A DNA stretch of 64,000 bases from Flavobacteria bacterium BAL38. GTDB taxonomy: Bacteria > Bacteroidota > Bacteroidia > Flavobacteriales > Flavobacteriaceae. The translations under genes and the position numbers were made by a program. The stretch is taken from NCBI GenBank assembly GCA_000169355.1, contig AAXX01000002.1, positions 186,001 through 250,000 on the forward strand, in the 5' to 3' direction. The notes beneath the pieces are model-generated. The model was not told the DNA's origin. It saw only the letters and a program-made list of their open reading frames with translations, and did no database searches. This document shows positions 11,101-18,695 of this stretch, one piece after another (position 1 is the stretch's first letter; the number at the start of each line of letters is the position of its first letter).

Positions 11101-12338
11101 CAGGTTTAGGATTCTTTGGTTCGTCTAAACCAACCTTAGGTTTTGTTTTCGGAAGTCAATCAGATGTTCGATATGAAGCAGCACGCAATGGTTGGTTAAC
11201 AACATTCCCTGAATTTAATCAGAACTTCACTCAAGTAGAAACTAAAAAAATTAATTTCACTGCTCAAATGGAATTGTTTCCAGATTTGAAAATTGATTTA
11301 ACGGCAGACAGAACGTATGCTTATAATTTTTCTGAACAATATGATGTTTCTGCTGGGCAATATAATTCGCGCGCTCCATACGATTTTGGTAATTTTAATG
11401 TTTCAACTATTTTAATTTCAACTGCATTTACACAAAGTGATGTAAACTTTTCTCAAACATTTCAAGATTTTAGAGATAATAGATTAGTAGTTGCTAACAG
11501 ATTAGCAGAAGGTTATTATGGAGGAGGATCATTTCCAAGAGATGCAGATGGCTACCCTATTGGGTTTGGAAAAAATAGCCAGCAAGTATTATTGCCTTCA
11601 TTTTTATCAGCATATTCGGGTCAAGATGTAGCTAAAGTATCAACCGGAGTATTTAGAAATGTTCCGTTACCAAACTGGACAATAAAATATACTGGACTTA
11701 TGCGATATAAATGGTTTAAAGATAATTTTAAACGTTTCTCAATTCAACACGGATATAGAGCAAGTTATAATGTCAATTCATTTCGTTCTAACTTAAATAC
11801 AGCTCCAGTTGATGCCAATGGGAATTTCTTTGCTTCTAAGATTATTTCAAATGTCAATCTTGCAGAACAGTTTAATCCTTTAGTTAAGGTTGAGTTTGAA
11901 ATGAAAAATTCAATAAAAATTCTGGCTGAACTTAAAAAAGACAGAACGTTAAATATGAGTTTCGATAATAATTTGCTTACAGAAGTTAGTGGAAACGAAT
12001 ACATAATTGGTCTTGGATATAGAATTAAAGATGTAACGTTTAATTCAGCTTTAGCAGATAATGTAAGCGGAATTATTAAAAGTGATATTAATATTAAAGC
12101 TGATTTTTCATTGCGTAAAAACAATACAATTGTTCGTTATTTAGATTACGACAACAATCAATTAGGAGGAGGTCAAGATTTATGGTCGGTTCGATTGACG
12201 GCAGATTATTCTTTTAGTAAAAATTTAACTGCTATTTTCTTCTATGATCATCAGTTCTCTCAAGCGGTAATTTCTACTTCTTTTCCTACAACAAATATTA
12301 GAAGCGGATTTACATTACGATACAATTTCGGGAATTAA
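5118..12338 (+). CDS. sprA: Cell-surface gliding / type IX secretion protein SprA
   Basis: SprA (Sov in Porphyromonas) is the giant outer-membrane beta-barrel that forms the type IX secretion translocon; in Flavobacterium it is needed for gliding and adhesin export. The 2406-aa length matches F. johnsoniae SprA (about 2400 aa). A signal peptide covers residues 1-29 (hydrophobic core LALFFMLFSFSL, then LQA|Q). The rest is rich in alternating aromatic/polar beta strands, and it ends in a strand YNFGN typical of outer-membrane barrels. The start is TTG, 3 bp after ruvA; no ATG exists near a usable signal peptide. The frame is intact over 7.2 kb. It is followed by a strong terminator. The ruvA-sprA adjacency is known from other flavobacteria. 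Confidence 0.96.
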   Translation: MKKIILKAINKLQFNLALFFMLFSFSLQAQVGEEEKDSIKTGVDLGKLNMPNPVSILDKYTYDPASDRYIYTSSVDGFNINYPMILTPKQFEELVLRERMRKYYQEKSAAMDGKKSGSEDAKKDLLPRYYVNSKFFETIFGSNTIDVKPTGSVELDLGIRFTKQDNPSLSPRNRKTTSFDFDQRISVGLQGKVGTRLNVNVNYDTQSTFAFQNLIKLEYTPTEDDIIKKIEVGNVSFPLSNSLVRGAQSLFGVKAQLQFGKTTFTGVFSEQKSQTKSVTSQGGGTLQDFEIFALDYDADRHYFLSQYFRNNYDKALETFPYVNSRVQINRIEVWITNKQNRVNSTENNLRNIVALQDLGEAPLTNVLPQETVHIDLVSNPTFYNVAANTPTNNSNNKYDPSSIGSNFLNSSIRDVSLASNGFNVVGGASEGVDFAKLENARKLTSTEYTYHPQLGYISLNQRLANDEVLAVSYQYTIGSDVYQVGEFGTDGVDATNVGGTGIPNSQALVLKLLKSNLTIDKYQVAGIDYTMPTWNLMMKNIYQIPGGYQLQQEDFKLNILYTDPSPLNYITQSGIDALPSDVEQTPLLKVFNLDQLNYTNDPQEGGDGFFDFYPGLTVDTQRGKIIFTTVEPFGKHLFEKLDVPALVENYDDPLTYNSNQAKYVFRSLYKTTQAAALQESAKNKFQLKGRFKSLGGDGISIGAFNVPQGSVVVTAGGRVLVEGVDYTVNYQMGKVQILDPSLQASNTPIEVSVENNSVFGQQTRRFWGLNVEHKFNDKFLMAATVLNMSERPFTTKSNYGQESVNNTIFGFNTNYSTEVPFFTRLVNKLPNIDTDVPSNLSFRGEIAYLKPGASKADQFNGEATTYIDDFEGSQTTIDMRSPQAWTLASVPLEGNYDGIATTAEPLADDLSVGYKRSKLAWYSIDPVFYTQTPAGINDDDLSFNKTRRIFSRELYPVTDIAQGQTTVISTLDLTYFPKDRGPYNFNPSLSGSNQFTDLEAPESWAGITRAINSTNFEQSNVEYIQFWVMDPYYGNTGDKADPTNTGKLVFNLGEISEDILRDGRKLYENGLPEVGSTQPTLSTAWGQVPASQSLIYAFDTNDGNRAVQDAGFDGLTDAGEAAKFPAFAAYPDPAADNYQFYLNTSGDLVTRYKNYNGFEGNSPVNVTNDNRGNTTFPDVEDVNRDNTMNTINAYFKFEVPFQAYGDNDIDVPVGQNYIADFRTDDNVDLPNGAVGKVRWILYKIPILEVIDANKVGPISDFRSIRFMRMYMSGFKDEVTLRFGALDLVRGEWRRYTGKFDQLDPDPDDENTGFDVVALNIQENGQRSPINYVTPPGVVREQLYNNNTIINQNEQSLSLRVYDKLGGIVNGLENDDARAVFKNVNVDMRQFKKLRMFLHAEAVQNGDLQDDELIAFIRFGNDFTDNFYQVEMPLKVTAYGASTPDEVWPSENEIEISLDLLTKLKILALQNDPSISLDLDGVGFVEEEAIGSSSNRLTLGIKGNPNFGLVRTLMIGIKNKSGSIKRGEVWFNELRMSDMDNKGGYAAVANLDTNFADFANVSATTRLGTIGFGALEQGPNERSREDVFQYDIVTNVNLGKLLPKKWGINLPFNYAVGEETITPKFDPFYQDIELNQLLDITNDATERANIEQRAIDYTKRTSFNLIGVKKEKNPEKNTHFYDVENLTLSYSLNETEHHDYEIENLIDKQNRTTVDYAYTFKPKTVEPFKNTKLFKKSGYYKMLSDFNFNYLPSNVSFSSNIIRQFNRQRFRLVDVQGIGLGDLYRRNYFFNYTYGFNYNVTKSLRLNYTASSNNIVRNYLDENNLPIDGLDIWDDYWNIGESNQHNQQLVVNYDLPINKIPVLSFVKSTYTYTGDYNWQRSSDAFSSVTGEDGNIYALGNTIQNANSHKLNTTLNMDLFYKYIGLTKTKSNKKKVVTNKDKNAVPKPGQKVTAPKGNITSERGLFMSGLIGVITSVKNIQINYTENNGTVLPGYLPGLGFFGSSKPTLGFVFGSQSDVRYEAARNGWLTTFPEFNQNFTQVETKKINFTAQMELFPDLKIDLTADRTYAYNFSEQYDVSAGQYNSRAPYDFGNFNVSTILISTAFTQSDVNFSQTFQDFRDNRLVVANRLAEGYYGGGSFPRDADGYPIGFGKNSQQVLLPSFLSAYSGQDVAKVSTGVFRNVPLPNWTIKYTGLMRYKWFKDNFKRFSIQHGYRASYNVNSFRSNLNTAPVDANGNFFASKIISNVNLAEQFNPLVKVEFEMKNSIKILAELKKDRTLNMSFDNNLLTEVSGNEYIIGLGYRIKDVTFNSALADNVSGIIKSDINIKADFSLRKNNTIVRYLDYDNNQLGGGQDLWSVRLTADYSFSKNLTAIFFYDHQFSQAVISTSFPTTNIRSGFTLRYNFGN

Positions 12339-12363
12339 TTTAAATTTTATAAAAATATATCTC

Positions 12364-12400
12364 AACCACTCAAAATCAGTTTTTTGAGTGGTTATTTTTT
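12364..12400 (+). terminator. Rho-independent terminator after sprA
   Basis: Inverted repeat AACCACTCAAAA / TTTTGAGTGGTT with a short loop, followed by a T-rich tract. It lies 26 bp after the sprA stop and ends the maeB-ruvA-sprA unit. Confidence 0.85.
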
Positions 12401-12448
12401 TATTCAAAAAAATAACAAAAACCTTTTTTTCAATTCAATAAATAAAAT

Positions 12449-12456
12449 TACATTTG
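12449..12456 (+). promoter_or_regulatory. Putative -7 box for gcvH
   Basis: TACATTTG fits TAnnTTTG and lies 22 bp before the gcvH ATG. A T-rich tract ending at 12430 is at -33 spacing but lacks a clean TTTG. Confidence 0.5.
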
Positions 12457-12478
12457 TACGTCAAAAAATTATAACCAA

Positions 12479-12859
12479 ATGAATATACCAACTAATTTAA
12501 AATACACTAAAGACCACGAGTGGGTTTCAATTGAAGGCGATGTTGCAACAGTAGGAATTACAGATTTTGCTCAAAAAGAATTGGGTGATATCGTATATGT
12601 TGAGGTGGAAACTTTAGATCAAACTTTAGATAAAGACGAAGTTTTTGGAACAGTTGAAGCTGTGAAAACCGTTTCAGATTTGTTTTTGCCTTTGTCTGGA
12701 GAAATTATCGAATTTAATGACTCATTAGAATCAGATCCTGAAAAAGTAAATTCTGATCCTTATGGAGATGGTTGGATGGTGAAAGTAAAATTTTCTGATG
12801 CATCTGAAGTAGAAACGCTTTTATCTAGTGAAGATTATAAAGCACTTATCGGAGCGTAA
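12479..12859 (+). CDS. gcvH: Glycine cleavage system H protein
   Basis: This is the lipoyl carrier that shuttles the aminomethyl group between the P, T and L proteins of the glycine cleavage complex. The protein is 126 aa, the usual length, with the YTKDHEWV N-terminus and the lipoylation site Lys63 in [11 protein letters not shown]. The GDIVYVE strand and the [13 protein letters not shown]-terminal block are also typical. gcvP and gcvT are not nearby, as is common in Bacteroidota. The 3' end overlaps the next gene (VanZ-like) by 32 bp in a different frame. Confidence 0.97.
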   Translation: MNIPTNLKYTKDHEWVSIEGDVATVGITDFAQKELGDIVYVEVETLDQTLDKDEVFGTVEAVKTVSDLFLPLSGEIIEFNDSLESDPEKVNSDPYGDGWMVKVKFSDASEVETLLSSEDYKALIGA

Positions 12860-13220
12860 CTATTTATATCTTGCTATAACTTGGGCTGTTTTAATTACAA
12901 TTGCAAGTTTAGTAAGTCTAAATGGTATTCCTAAAGGATACGTATCTGGGAATGATAAGGTTGTGCATTTTATATTTTATGCTGTTTTTGTTATTTTATT
13001 GAGTTTAGCAAAAAGTAAATCTTGTTTTAAAAGTAAACATGATTTGTTAATTATTCTTTTTGTAATACTATATGGCATAGTTATTGAGATATTACAAGGT
13101 GTATTAACCAAAAACAGAGGGGCTGATATTTACGATGCCATTGCTAATTCGTTAGGAGCAATTGTAGGATTTATTTGCTTATACTGTGTAAAAAATAAAA
13201 TTTTTAATAAATTTTTTTAA
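12828..13220 (+). CDS. VanZ-like membrane protein
   Basis: A 130-aa protein with four hydrophobic helices (about residues 13-30, 46-61, 71-90 and 105-122). The VanZ-family pattern is visible: [12 protein letters not shown] between helices 1 and 2 and EILQ...[15 protein letters not shown] near the end. VanZ itself confers low-level teicoplanin resistance; most family members, including this chromosomal one, have no assigned role. The start is GTG inside gcvH (32-bp overlap), since no ATG exists in the early part of the frame. Translational coupling to gcvH is likely. Confidence 0.8.
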   Translation: MKIIKHLSERNYLYLAITWAVLITIASLVSLNGIPKGYVSGNDKVVHFIFYAVFVILLSLAKSKSCFKSKHDLLIILFVILYGIVIEILQGVLTKNRGADIYDAIANSLGAIVGFICLYCVKNKIFNKFF

Positions 13221-13264
13221 AACATTTCTAATATTAACTATATTAGCACTTCAAAATTAAAATT

Positions 13265-13999
13265 ATGGAAATAAAGAAAAATCCTAATGTAGATCCAAAG
13301 AGAAATAGTTCATTATATTTCCTTGTTGGTCTTACTGCTATTTTATTGTTGACTTATGTTGGCATTGAGCTTAAATCAGAAGACCCAAGAGTTGTGGTTG
13401 AAAAATTAGATATTCTAGATAATTTTGTACAAGATGAAGAGGCGATTTTAACAATGCCACCAGTACAAAAATTACCACCACCACCACCACCTGCTCCAGA
13501 GGTAATTCAAATTGTTGATAACAAGCAAGTTATTGAAGATAAAAAAATTGAAACTACAGAAGTAGATGAAAATAAACCAGTAGTCGTTAATAATGCTGCT
13601 CAGTACGGTGACGAAGGTGGAACAGCTGATGAAATTGATGAAGAAGTACCTTTTGCAGTTATTGAAGATGTTCCTGTTTTTCCTGGATGTGAAAAAGTTG
13701 AAAAAAGCAAGCGTCTAGAGTGCTTTATGGAGCAAATGGCAAAACACATAAAGAGAAATCAAAATTACCCTGAACGAGCAATGGAAGATAATATTCAAGG
13801 TAGAGTAGCTGTTTTGTTTGTTATTGATAAAGATGGAAGTATTACAAATGTGCAAGTAAGAGGTCCTAAAGGTGGAGAACTTTTAGAGAAAGAGGCAAAA
13901 CGTGTAATCGAAAAATTACCAAAATTTAAACCAGGAATGCAACGTGGAAAACCTGTAAAAGTTAAGTACAGTCAACCAATTACATTCAAATTACAATAA
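13265..13999 (+). CDS. Energy transducer TonB (first of two)
   Basis: TonB couples the inner-membrane proton-motive force (through ExbBD) to outer-membrane receptors. This 244-aa protein has a cytoplasmic basic N-terminus, one membrane helix (about 16-36), a proline-rich stretch (PPPPPPAPE around 71-79) and a C-terminal TonB domain (about 135-244) ending in QPITFKLQ. The domain has a Cys142-x10-Cys153 pair, which recurs in the next TonB and in RemB. exbB and exbD are not in the window. A terminator follows the gene. Confidence 0.9.
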   Translation: MEIKKNPNVDPKRNSSLYFLVGLTAILLLTYVGIELKSEDPRVVVEKLDILDNFVQDEEAILTMPPVQKLPPPPPPAPEVIQIVDNKQVIEDKKIETTEVDENKPVVVNNAAQYGDEGGTADEIDEEVPFAVIEDVPVFPGCEKVEKSKRLECFMEQMAKHIKRNQNYPERAMEDNIQGRVAVLFVIDKDGSITNVQVRGPKGGELLEKEAKRVIEKLPKFKPGMQRGKPVKVKYSQPITFKLQ

Positions 14000-14004
14000 T
14001 ATAG

Positions 14005-14035
14005 AATCCCAACTTTTTAAGTTGGGATTTTTTTT
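14005..14035 (+). terminator. Rho-independent terminator after the first TonB gene
   Basis: AATCCCAAC / GTTGGGATT stem with a 7-base loop and seven T's, 5 bp after the stop codon. Confidence 0.85.
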
Positions 14036-14049
14036 GGCATATAAATTGT

Positions 14050-14085
14050 ATAGATTAATTAACAAATCGTTAACTATTAATCTAT
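14050..14085 (+). promoter_or_regulatory. Hairpin immediately upstream of the second TonB gene
   Basis: A 10-bp perfect inverted repeat, ATAGATTAAT / ATTAATCTAT, encloses a further inner pairing TTAAC / GTTAA. It ends 5 bp before the ATG at 14091, so it could fold over the ribosome entry region or act as an operator palindrome. No function can be assigned from sequence. Confidence 0.45.
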
Positions 14086-14090
14086 ATATT

Positions 14091-14840
14091 ATGAAAACAA
14101 ATGTCGATTTCCCAAAAAGAGCCAAAAATAGTTTCATCTATTTTCAAGTTGGACTAATTGCAACTATGATTGTTATTTTATTTATTTTGGAATTTAATTT
14201 CGAAAATAAAGTAAAAAAAATAACATATAATCCTACAGATCTAATTGTGCCCGAAGCAACATTTGTTTACAATCCAGCTCCTGCTACTAAAGCACAAGAA
14301 GTTAGTAAACCTATTGCAGTAAAAGTTCCTGTTGTAGTTCATTCTTTTAAACCTACCAAAGAAGAACCTAAAAAAGAGGAGAACGACTTTAAAGCGGCAA
14401 CACAAGATACTGATATAGATAAAACTCCGGTTTCAACAAATGATTTATCATCTGACACTAATGTTCCAGTAAAGCCAAGAGAAGTAAATATTTTTTCTGT
14501 TGAACAATTGCCTATGTTTCAAGCGTGTAAAGGTTTAAGTAGAGAACAGCAAAAAGCTTGTTTTGATGAGCAACTAACAAAAGCAATTGTAAAACATTTA
14601 ATTTATCCAGAAGATGATTTAAAAGATGGAAACCAAGGAGTAGTTCAAGTAGAATTTGTAATTGATGAAAAAGGAGCTATTACTAATGTTACGGCTTTAA
14701 ATAACAAAAGATCTACAAAAGAAATGCAGTTGGCGGCAGAAAAAGCGGTAAAAAGAATCCCTAAGTTAATACCGGCAATGCAAGGCGATACTCCGGTTAA
14801 AATTAAATATACAATTCCAGTTGGTTTCCGATTGAAATAA
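14091..14840 (+). CDS. Energy transducer TonB (second of two)
   Basis: A 249-aa TonB-family protein with the same layout as its neighbour: basic N-terminus, membrane helix (about 14-35), a Pro/Lys/Glu-rich periplasmic linker (about 50-130) and a C-terminal TonB domain (about 140-249) ending in IPVGFRLK. Cys146 and Cys157 repeat the Cys-x10-Cys-Phe pattern of the first copy. The proline run is weaker than in the first copy. I chose the ATG at 14091 because an upstream start at 14022 would fall within the preceding terminator and give an implausible N-terminus. It is probably a tandem duplicate of the upstream gene. Confidence 0.88.
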   Translation: MKTNVDFPKRAKNSFIYFQVGLIATMIVILFILEFNFENKVKKITYNPTDLIVPEATFVYNPAPATKAQEVSKPIAVKVPVVVHSFKPTKEEPKKEENDFKAATQDTDIDKTPVSTNDLSSDTNVPVKPREVNIFSVEQLPMFQACKGLSREQQKACFDEQLTKAIVKHLIYPEDDLKDGNQGVVQVEFVIDEKGAITNVTALNNKRSTKEMQLAAEKAVKRIPKLIPAMQGDTPVKIKYTIPVGFRLK

Positions 14841-14863
14841 AATAAATATAATTACTATAAAAT

Positions 14864-14887
14864 ATCCCATTTCGATGGGATTTTTTT
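14864..14887 (+). terminator. Rho-independent terminator after the second TonB gene
   Basis: ATCCCAT-TTCG-ATGGGAT hairpin followed by a T run. Confidence 0.85.
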
Positions 14888-14916
14888 ATTTTTACATTCT
14901 CATAATCAAATATAAA

Positions 14917-15660
14917 ATGAATATAAAGAATTTTTTAGATTCAACCTATCTTAAAACAGCAAGCCAAGCAAATCTTTCTGAAAATGAGAATACTGAAATT
15001 GTTGTAAATTGTATACAAGAAGCAATTGAAAATGATTTTAAATTAATCATGATTCGTCCAGATAAAGTTGCTTTAGCAAAGAAAATGATTCAAGAATCTA
15101 AATCTAAAGTTACAATTGGAACTGTAATCGACTTTCCTTTTGGAACTGCAACAATTGATGAAAAATTAGCAGAAGCAAAAAAAGCGATTGAAGATGGAGC
15201 AGATGATTTAGATTTTGTAGTAGATTACGAAGCTTTTAAAAGAGGAGAACTAGATTTTGTAAAGCAACAAGTTATTCAAGGTACAAAGCTAGGCTTAGCT
15301 CATGCTAAAATTGTAAAATGGATTATAGAAGTAGCTGCGCTTAATAATCATCAAATTGTTCAACTTTCAGCTTTAATTAAAAATGTTGTTATTGCTAATT
15401 TTAGCGAAAAAGAATATGATAAAGTGTTTGTAAAATCTTCAACGGGTTTTTATAAAACACCAGAAGGAATGCCAAATGGAGCCACTGTTCAAACTATAAA
15501 ACTAATGTTAGAAAATTCATTTCCTTTGCCTGTAAAAGCAGCAGGTGGAGTTAGAACGTATGAAGAAGCAGTAGAAATGATTCAATTAGGAGTAAAAAGA
15601 ATTGGTACTTCGTCGGCTAAAGCAATCGCTAATGGTGAAGTTTCAAATAGTGATTATTAA
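14917..15660 (+). CDS. deoC: Deoxyribose-phosphate aldolase
   Basis: DeoC cleaves 2-deoxyribose-5-phosphate to acetaldehyde and glyceraldehyde-3-phosphate, in deoxynucleoside salvage. The protein is 247 aa, a TIM barrel. The Schiff-base Lys173 is in VKSSTGFY, the proton-relay Lys207 in VKAAGGVRT, and Asp99 in DDLDFVVDY. I chose the ATG at 14917 because MNIKNFLDSTYLK is the family N-terminus and an earlier start would lie inside the terminator stem. remB starts 1 to 10 bp after the stop, so the two are probably co-transcribed, although I see no functional link between them. Confidence 0.93.
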   Translation: MNIKNFLDSTYLKTASQANLSENENTEIVVNCIQEAIENDFKLIMIRPDKVALAKKMIQESKSKVTIGTVIDFPFGTATIDEKLAEAKKAIEDGADDLDFVVDYEAFKRGELDFVKQQVIQGTKLGLAHAKIVKWIIEVAALNNHQIVQLSALIKNVVIANFSEKEYDKVFVKSSTGFYKTPEGMPNGATVQTIKLMLENSFPLPVKAAGGVRTYEEAVEMIQLGVKRIGTSSAKAIANGEVSNSDY

Positions 15661-15670
15661 AATGAAATTA

Positions 15671-17773
15671 ATGAAAAAAATATATTATTTATTGTTGTTG
15701 ATTTTTGGATGGTCAACTTTTGCGCAAAACTCGTCTAATGAACAATTTCCTCTGTTTTCAGAATGTAAAACGGCAGAATTAAATCAACAAGAATCTTGTT
15801 TTTATAGCACCATTCAAAATTATTTTTACAGCAACTACAAAGTCCCTCAAGAAATTCAGGAACAAAACTATAAAGGAACTGTAATTGCTGTTTTTGAAGT
15901 AGATACAATCGGAAAATTTAAGGTTATTCATATAGATGCTGCTCATGAATCTTTAAAAAATGAAGCTAAACGTGTTTTTGAATCGTTACCAAAGGTTTCG
16001 CCAGCAACTTATTCGGGTAAACCTACATATGCTAAATTTTCAATTAAAATAAATATTCCTTTAATTGCTCCAAATAAGCAAGAAGATTTAGCAACTAAAT
16101 ATGCTAAAACAAATACCCTTTTAATAGATAATAAAAAAGAGTTATCTGAATACGATAATATTCAATACAAACCTTTTGAAAATCCACAATTCAAGAGCAA
16201 TGGAATTGTTCAGTTTTCACATCAGAATTATGGTGTTTTTGATGCATTGTTAAATCAAGTAGGAAGTAATAATCATACCGCTTCAAAGCCTTATTCATAT
16301 GATGAAGTGGCAAAATATTATGATTTTGAAACGGTAAATAAAGCCTTTTTAAAACAAAAAGAATCTTGGTGGGGAAGAAAAATTTGGAATGAAAACCTAG
16401 TCGCTATTCAAGGTGAAGGTTATTGGTTTACTTTAAATCCAATTTTCGATTTTAGAATAGGAAAAGATACAGAAAGTGAAGCGTCTAATACTTTTGTAAA
16501 CACTAGAGGTTTAATTGTAACGGGTGGTTTAGGTTCTCAATTAACATTTACCACTTCTATATACGAAAGTCAGGGTAGGTTTGCAGATTATTATAATGCA
16601 TATGCCGAAAGTATTCGACCATCCGGTGGAAATCCAGCAATTGTTCCGGGTATAGGTATCGCAAAACGATTTAAAGAAGATGCTTACGATTTTCCTTTAG
16701 CAGAGGCAAATATTAAATATCAACCAAACAGTTTTTTAAATCTTCAGTTGGGTTATGGTAGAAATTTTCTAGGAGATGGATATCGTTCTTTATTACAAAG
16801 CGATGGTGCAAGTCCGTATCCGTTTTTTAAAATCAATACCACTTTTTGGAAAATTAAATACACAAATACCTACATGTGGCTAAAAGATGTTAGAGATTTG
16901 GCTACTGTTGACGGAACGTATGCAACAAAATACATGGCAAGTCATTATTTGAGTTGGAATGTAACCAAAAGATGGAATTTAGGTTTCTTTGAAAATGTAG
17001 TTTGGACCAATACAAATGATAGAGGATTCGATTTTAATTTTGTAAATCCTTTGATTTTTTACAGAACAGTTGAATTTGGTTCATCGTCTAAAACAGGAAA
17101 TGCCTTGTTAGGATTAACTTCTAAATACAAATGGAACAATCAGATTAACTTCTACGGACAGTTTTTAATTGATGAATTTGCTATTGGCGATGTAAAAGCA
17201 AGCAATCAAAGTTGGAGAAATAAATTTGCATACCAAGTTGGAGTTAAATATTATGATGCTTTTAAAGTTAAAAACTTATTACTTCAACTAGAGTATAATC
17301 AAGTGCGTCCATATGTGTATTCGCATAGCGATCCTATTACGAATTATGGGCATAATAACCAAAGTATGGGGCATTTATGGGGTGCTAATTTTAGAGAGTT
17401 AGTTGCAATTGCTCGTTATTATAAAGGAAGATATTTTGCTGATGCGAAATTAATCTACGGACAACGCGGTTTTGATTTTAATAATGGAACCGATAACTTT
17501 AATTATGGAGGAAATATCTATTTAGATTACGATGAAAATCGTCCTTACGATACCGGAGTTTCTATTGCGCAAGGAAATAAAACTACGGTTATGATTGCCG
17601 ATTTACAAGTGGGTTATTTAGTAAATCCAGCATCAAATTTAAAGGTATTTGGGAATGTAATGTTCAGAAATTTTGATCCAACAGCAGAAACTATTGCAAC
17701 GGTACAATCCAATACTACTTGGTTTTCAATAGGATTAAGAAGCGACTTGTTTAACTGGTATTTTGATTATTAG
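15671..17773 (+). CDS. remB: RemB-like gliding motility protein (TonB-C-like domain + outer-membrane barrel)
   Basis: A 700-aa secreted protein. Signal peptide residues 1-18 (STFA|Q). Residues 23-135 form a TonB-C-like domain with Cys32-x10-Cys43-Phe, closely parallel to the C-termini of the two TonB genes upstream. Residues about 190-700 are rich in aromatic beta strands (for example NPLIFYRTVEFGSSS and HLWGANFRELVAIARYY) and end in NWYFDY, as expected of a Wzi-like outer-membrane barrel. From memory of F. johnsoniae, RemB is a gliding-related protein encoded close to sprA, and the position here agrees. Another in-frame ATG at 15662 is possible. The name is based on context and architecture and was not checked by alignment. 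Confidence 0.75.
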   Translation: MKKIYYLLLLIFGWSTFAQNSSNEQFPLFSECKTAELNQQESCFYSTIQNYFYSNYKVPQEIQEQNYKGTVIAVFEVDTIGKFKVIHIDAAHESLKNEAKRVFESLPKVSPATYSGKPTYAKFSIKINIPLIAPNKQEDLATKYAKTNTLLIDNKKELSEYDNIQYKPFENPQFKSNGIVQFSHQNYGVFDALLNQVGSNNHTASKPYSYDEVAKYYDFETVNKAFLKQKESWWGRKIWNENLVAIQGEGYWFTLNPIFDFRIGKDTESEASNTFVNTRGLIVTGGLGSQLTFTTSIYESQGRFADYYNAYAESIRPSGGNPAIVPGIGIAKRFKEDAYDFPLAEANIKYQPNSFLNLQLGYGRNFLGDGYRSLLQSDGASPYPFFKINTTFWKIKYTNTYMWLKDVRDLATVDGTYATKYMASHYLSWNVTKRWNLGFFENVVWTNTNDRGFDFNFVNPLIFYRTVEFGSSSKTGNALLGLTSKYKWNNQINFYGQFLIDEFAIGDVKASNQSWRNKFAYQVGVKYYDAFKVKNLLLQLEYNQVRPYVYSHSDPITNYGHNNQSMGHLWGANFRELVAIARYYKGRYFADAKLIYGQRGFDFNNGTDNFNYGGNIYLDYDENRPYDTGVSIAQGNKTTVMIADLQVGYLVNPASNLKVFGNVMFRNFDPTAETIATVQSNTTWFSIGLRSDLFNWYFDY

Positions 17774-17804
17774 AAGGTAAATATTTTTTAATTTTTTGAA
17801 ACAT

Positions 17805-18572
17805 ATGAAAAAGTTAATCACATTATTATTTTTAATAAATTCTTTTTCCTTCTTTTCTCAAGAAAAATCAATAAATGAATTAGTGGCTGAATTGAATTCA
17901 ACTAATTTAATTATAGATAAAAAATTCAAATTAGAAGGTGATATTTTAGATTCTAAATTAGAATGTAAAAATTATTACTATGTTGATAATCAAAAGGATA
18001 CTGTTTGTTTTGTGGGTTTGAAAAAAGATTCTAATTTTATTATTTTTTTGAGTATTTGGAAAAAAATAATTGATGAGGAAATCAAAGATTTAAATAAAGA
18101 TTCAGTTGTATCATATGGTTCTACCTCGCCTTCAAGTCTTCTGATTTATGATATAAAAAAGGAAGATTTTTATTTTATAACTTCTTTTGGTGCAGGAAGT
18201 TCAAAATATTCCAAAAAAGGCATTGAATATCTTCTTTATTTTGATATTGATTTACCAATCTTGAAAATGGATAATAAATTAAATCCAAAATATTACTTTT
18301 TTAATACTGAGGAAGATAATGATACAAATTTAGCTTATTGTGAATTCATATTTTATGAAAATTATTTTCAGATGAACTCATTTGCACAAAAAGAAAGAAA
18401 AAACATTAATATTTTGGAATTAAATATTGATGAATTAGAAAGTATTAGCAAAGAAGAAACTGTTTTAATTAAAAAAGAATACTACAGATATAATAAAATC
18501 AACTTTTTTTGTATTTATGATCAAATAAAATATAAAGTATTAATGCCACATTTTATAAAGGTAAGTTATTAA
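17805..18572 (+). CDS. Unrecognised exported protein
   Basis: A 255-aa protein that I do not recognise. The N-terminus is a typical signal peptide (MKKLITLLFLINSFSFFS|QEK). The mature part is Lys/Asp/Asn/Ser/Tyr-rich with few apolar stretches and no lipobox or known motif, so it is probably periplasmic or surface-exposed. I chose the ATG at 17805 over an upstream TTG at 17796. It lies between remB and the cytochrome oxidase cluster and looks more A+T-rich than either, which suggests an accessory gene. Confidence 0.6.
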   Translation: MKKLITLLFLINSFSFFSQEKSINELVAELNSTNLIIDKKFKLEGDILDSKLECKNYYYVDNQKDTVCFVGLKKDSNFIIFLSIWKKIIDEEIKDLNKDSVVSYGSTSPSSLLIYDIKKEDFYFITSFGAGSSKYSKKGIEYLLYFDIDLPILKMDNKLNPKYYFFNTEEDNDTNLAYCEFIFYENYFQMNSFAQKERKNINILELNIDELESISKEETVLIKKEYYRYNKINFFCIYDQIKYKVLMPHFIKVSY

Positions 18573-18657
18573 TTTATCAAATTATTTTGAACGTTTTTTA
18601 ATTAAGATTTACTTCTTTTTAAATTTAAAATTTAATAATTCCCACATTTAACGAATT

Positions 18658-18684
18658 TTCTAAATTCTAAATTCTAAATTCTAA
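18658..18684 (+). repeat. Short tandem repeat, (TTCTAAA)x3 plus partial fourth
   Basis: Almost four perfect copies of the 7-mer TTCTAAA, directly upstream of the cyoE promoter. Such short arrays can vary in copy number by slippage. Confidence 0.8.
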
Positions 18685-18695
18685 TTTTCATATCG

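Noticed and set aside
5118..12338. Possible large secreted toxin or repeat adhesin (very long ORF)
   Set aside because: Length, signal peptide, ruvA adjacency and C-terminal strand all fit SprA; there are no toxin or repeat domains.
18658..18684. Tandem TTCTAAA repeats as a possible CRISPR or iteron array
   Set aside because: The unit is only 7 bp with no spacers, and no replication or Cas gene is nearby.
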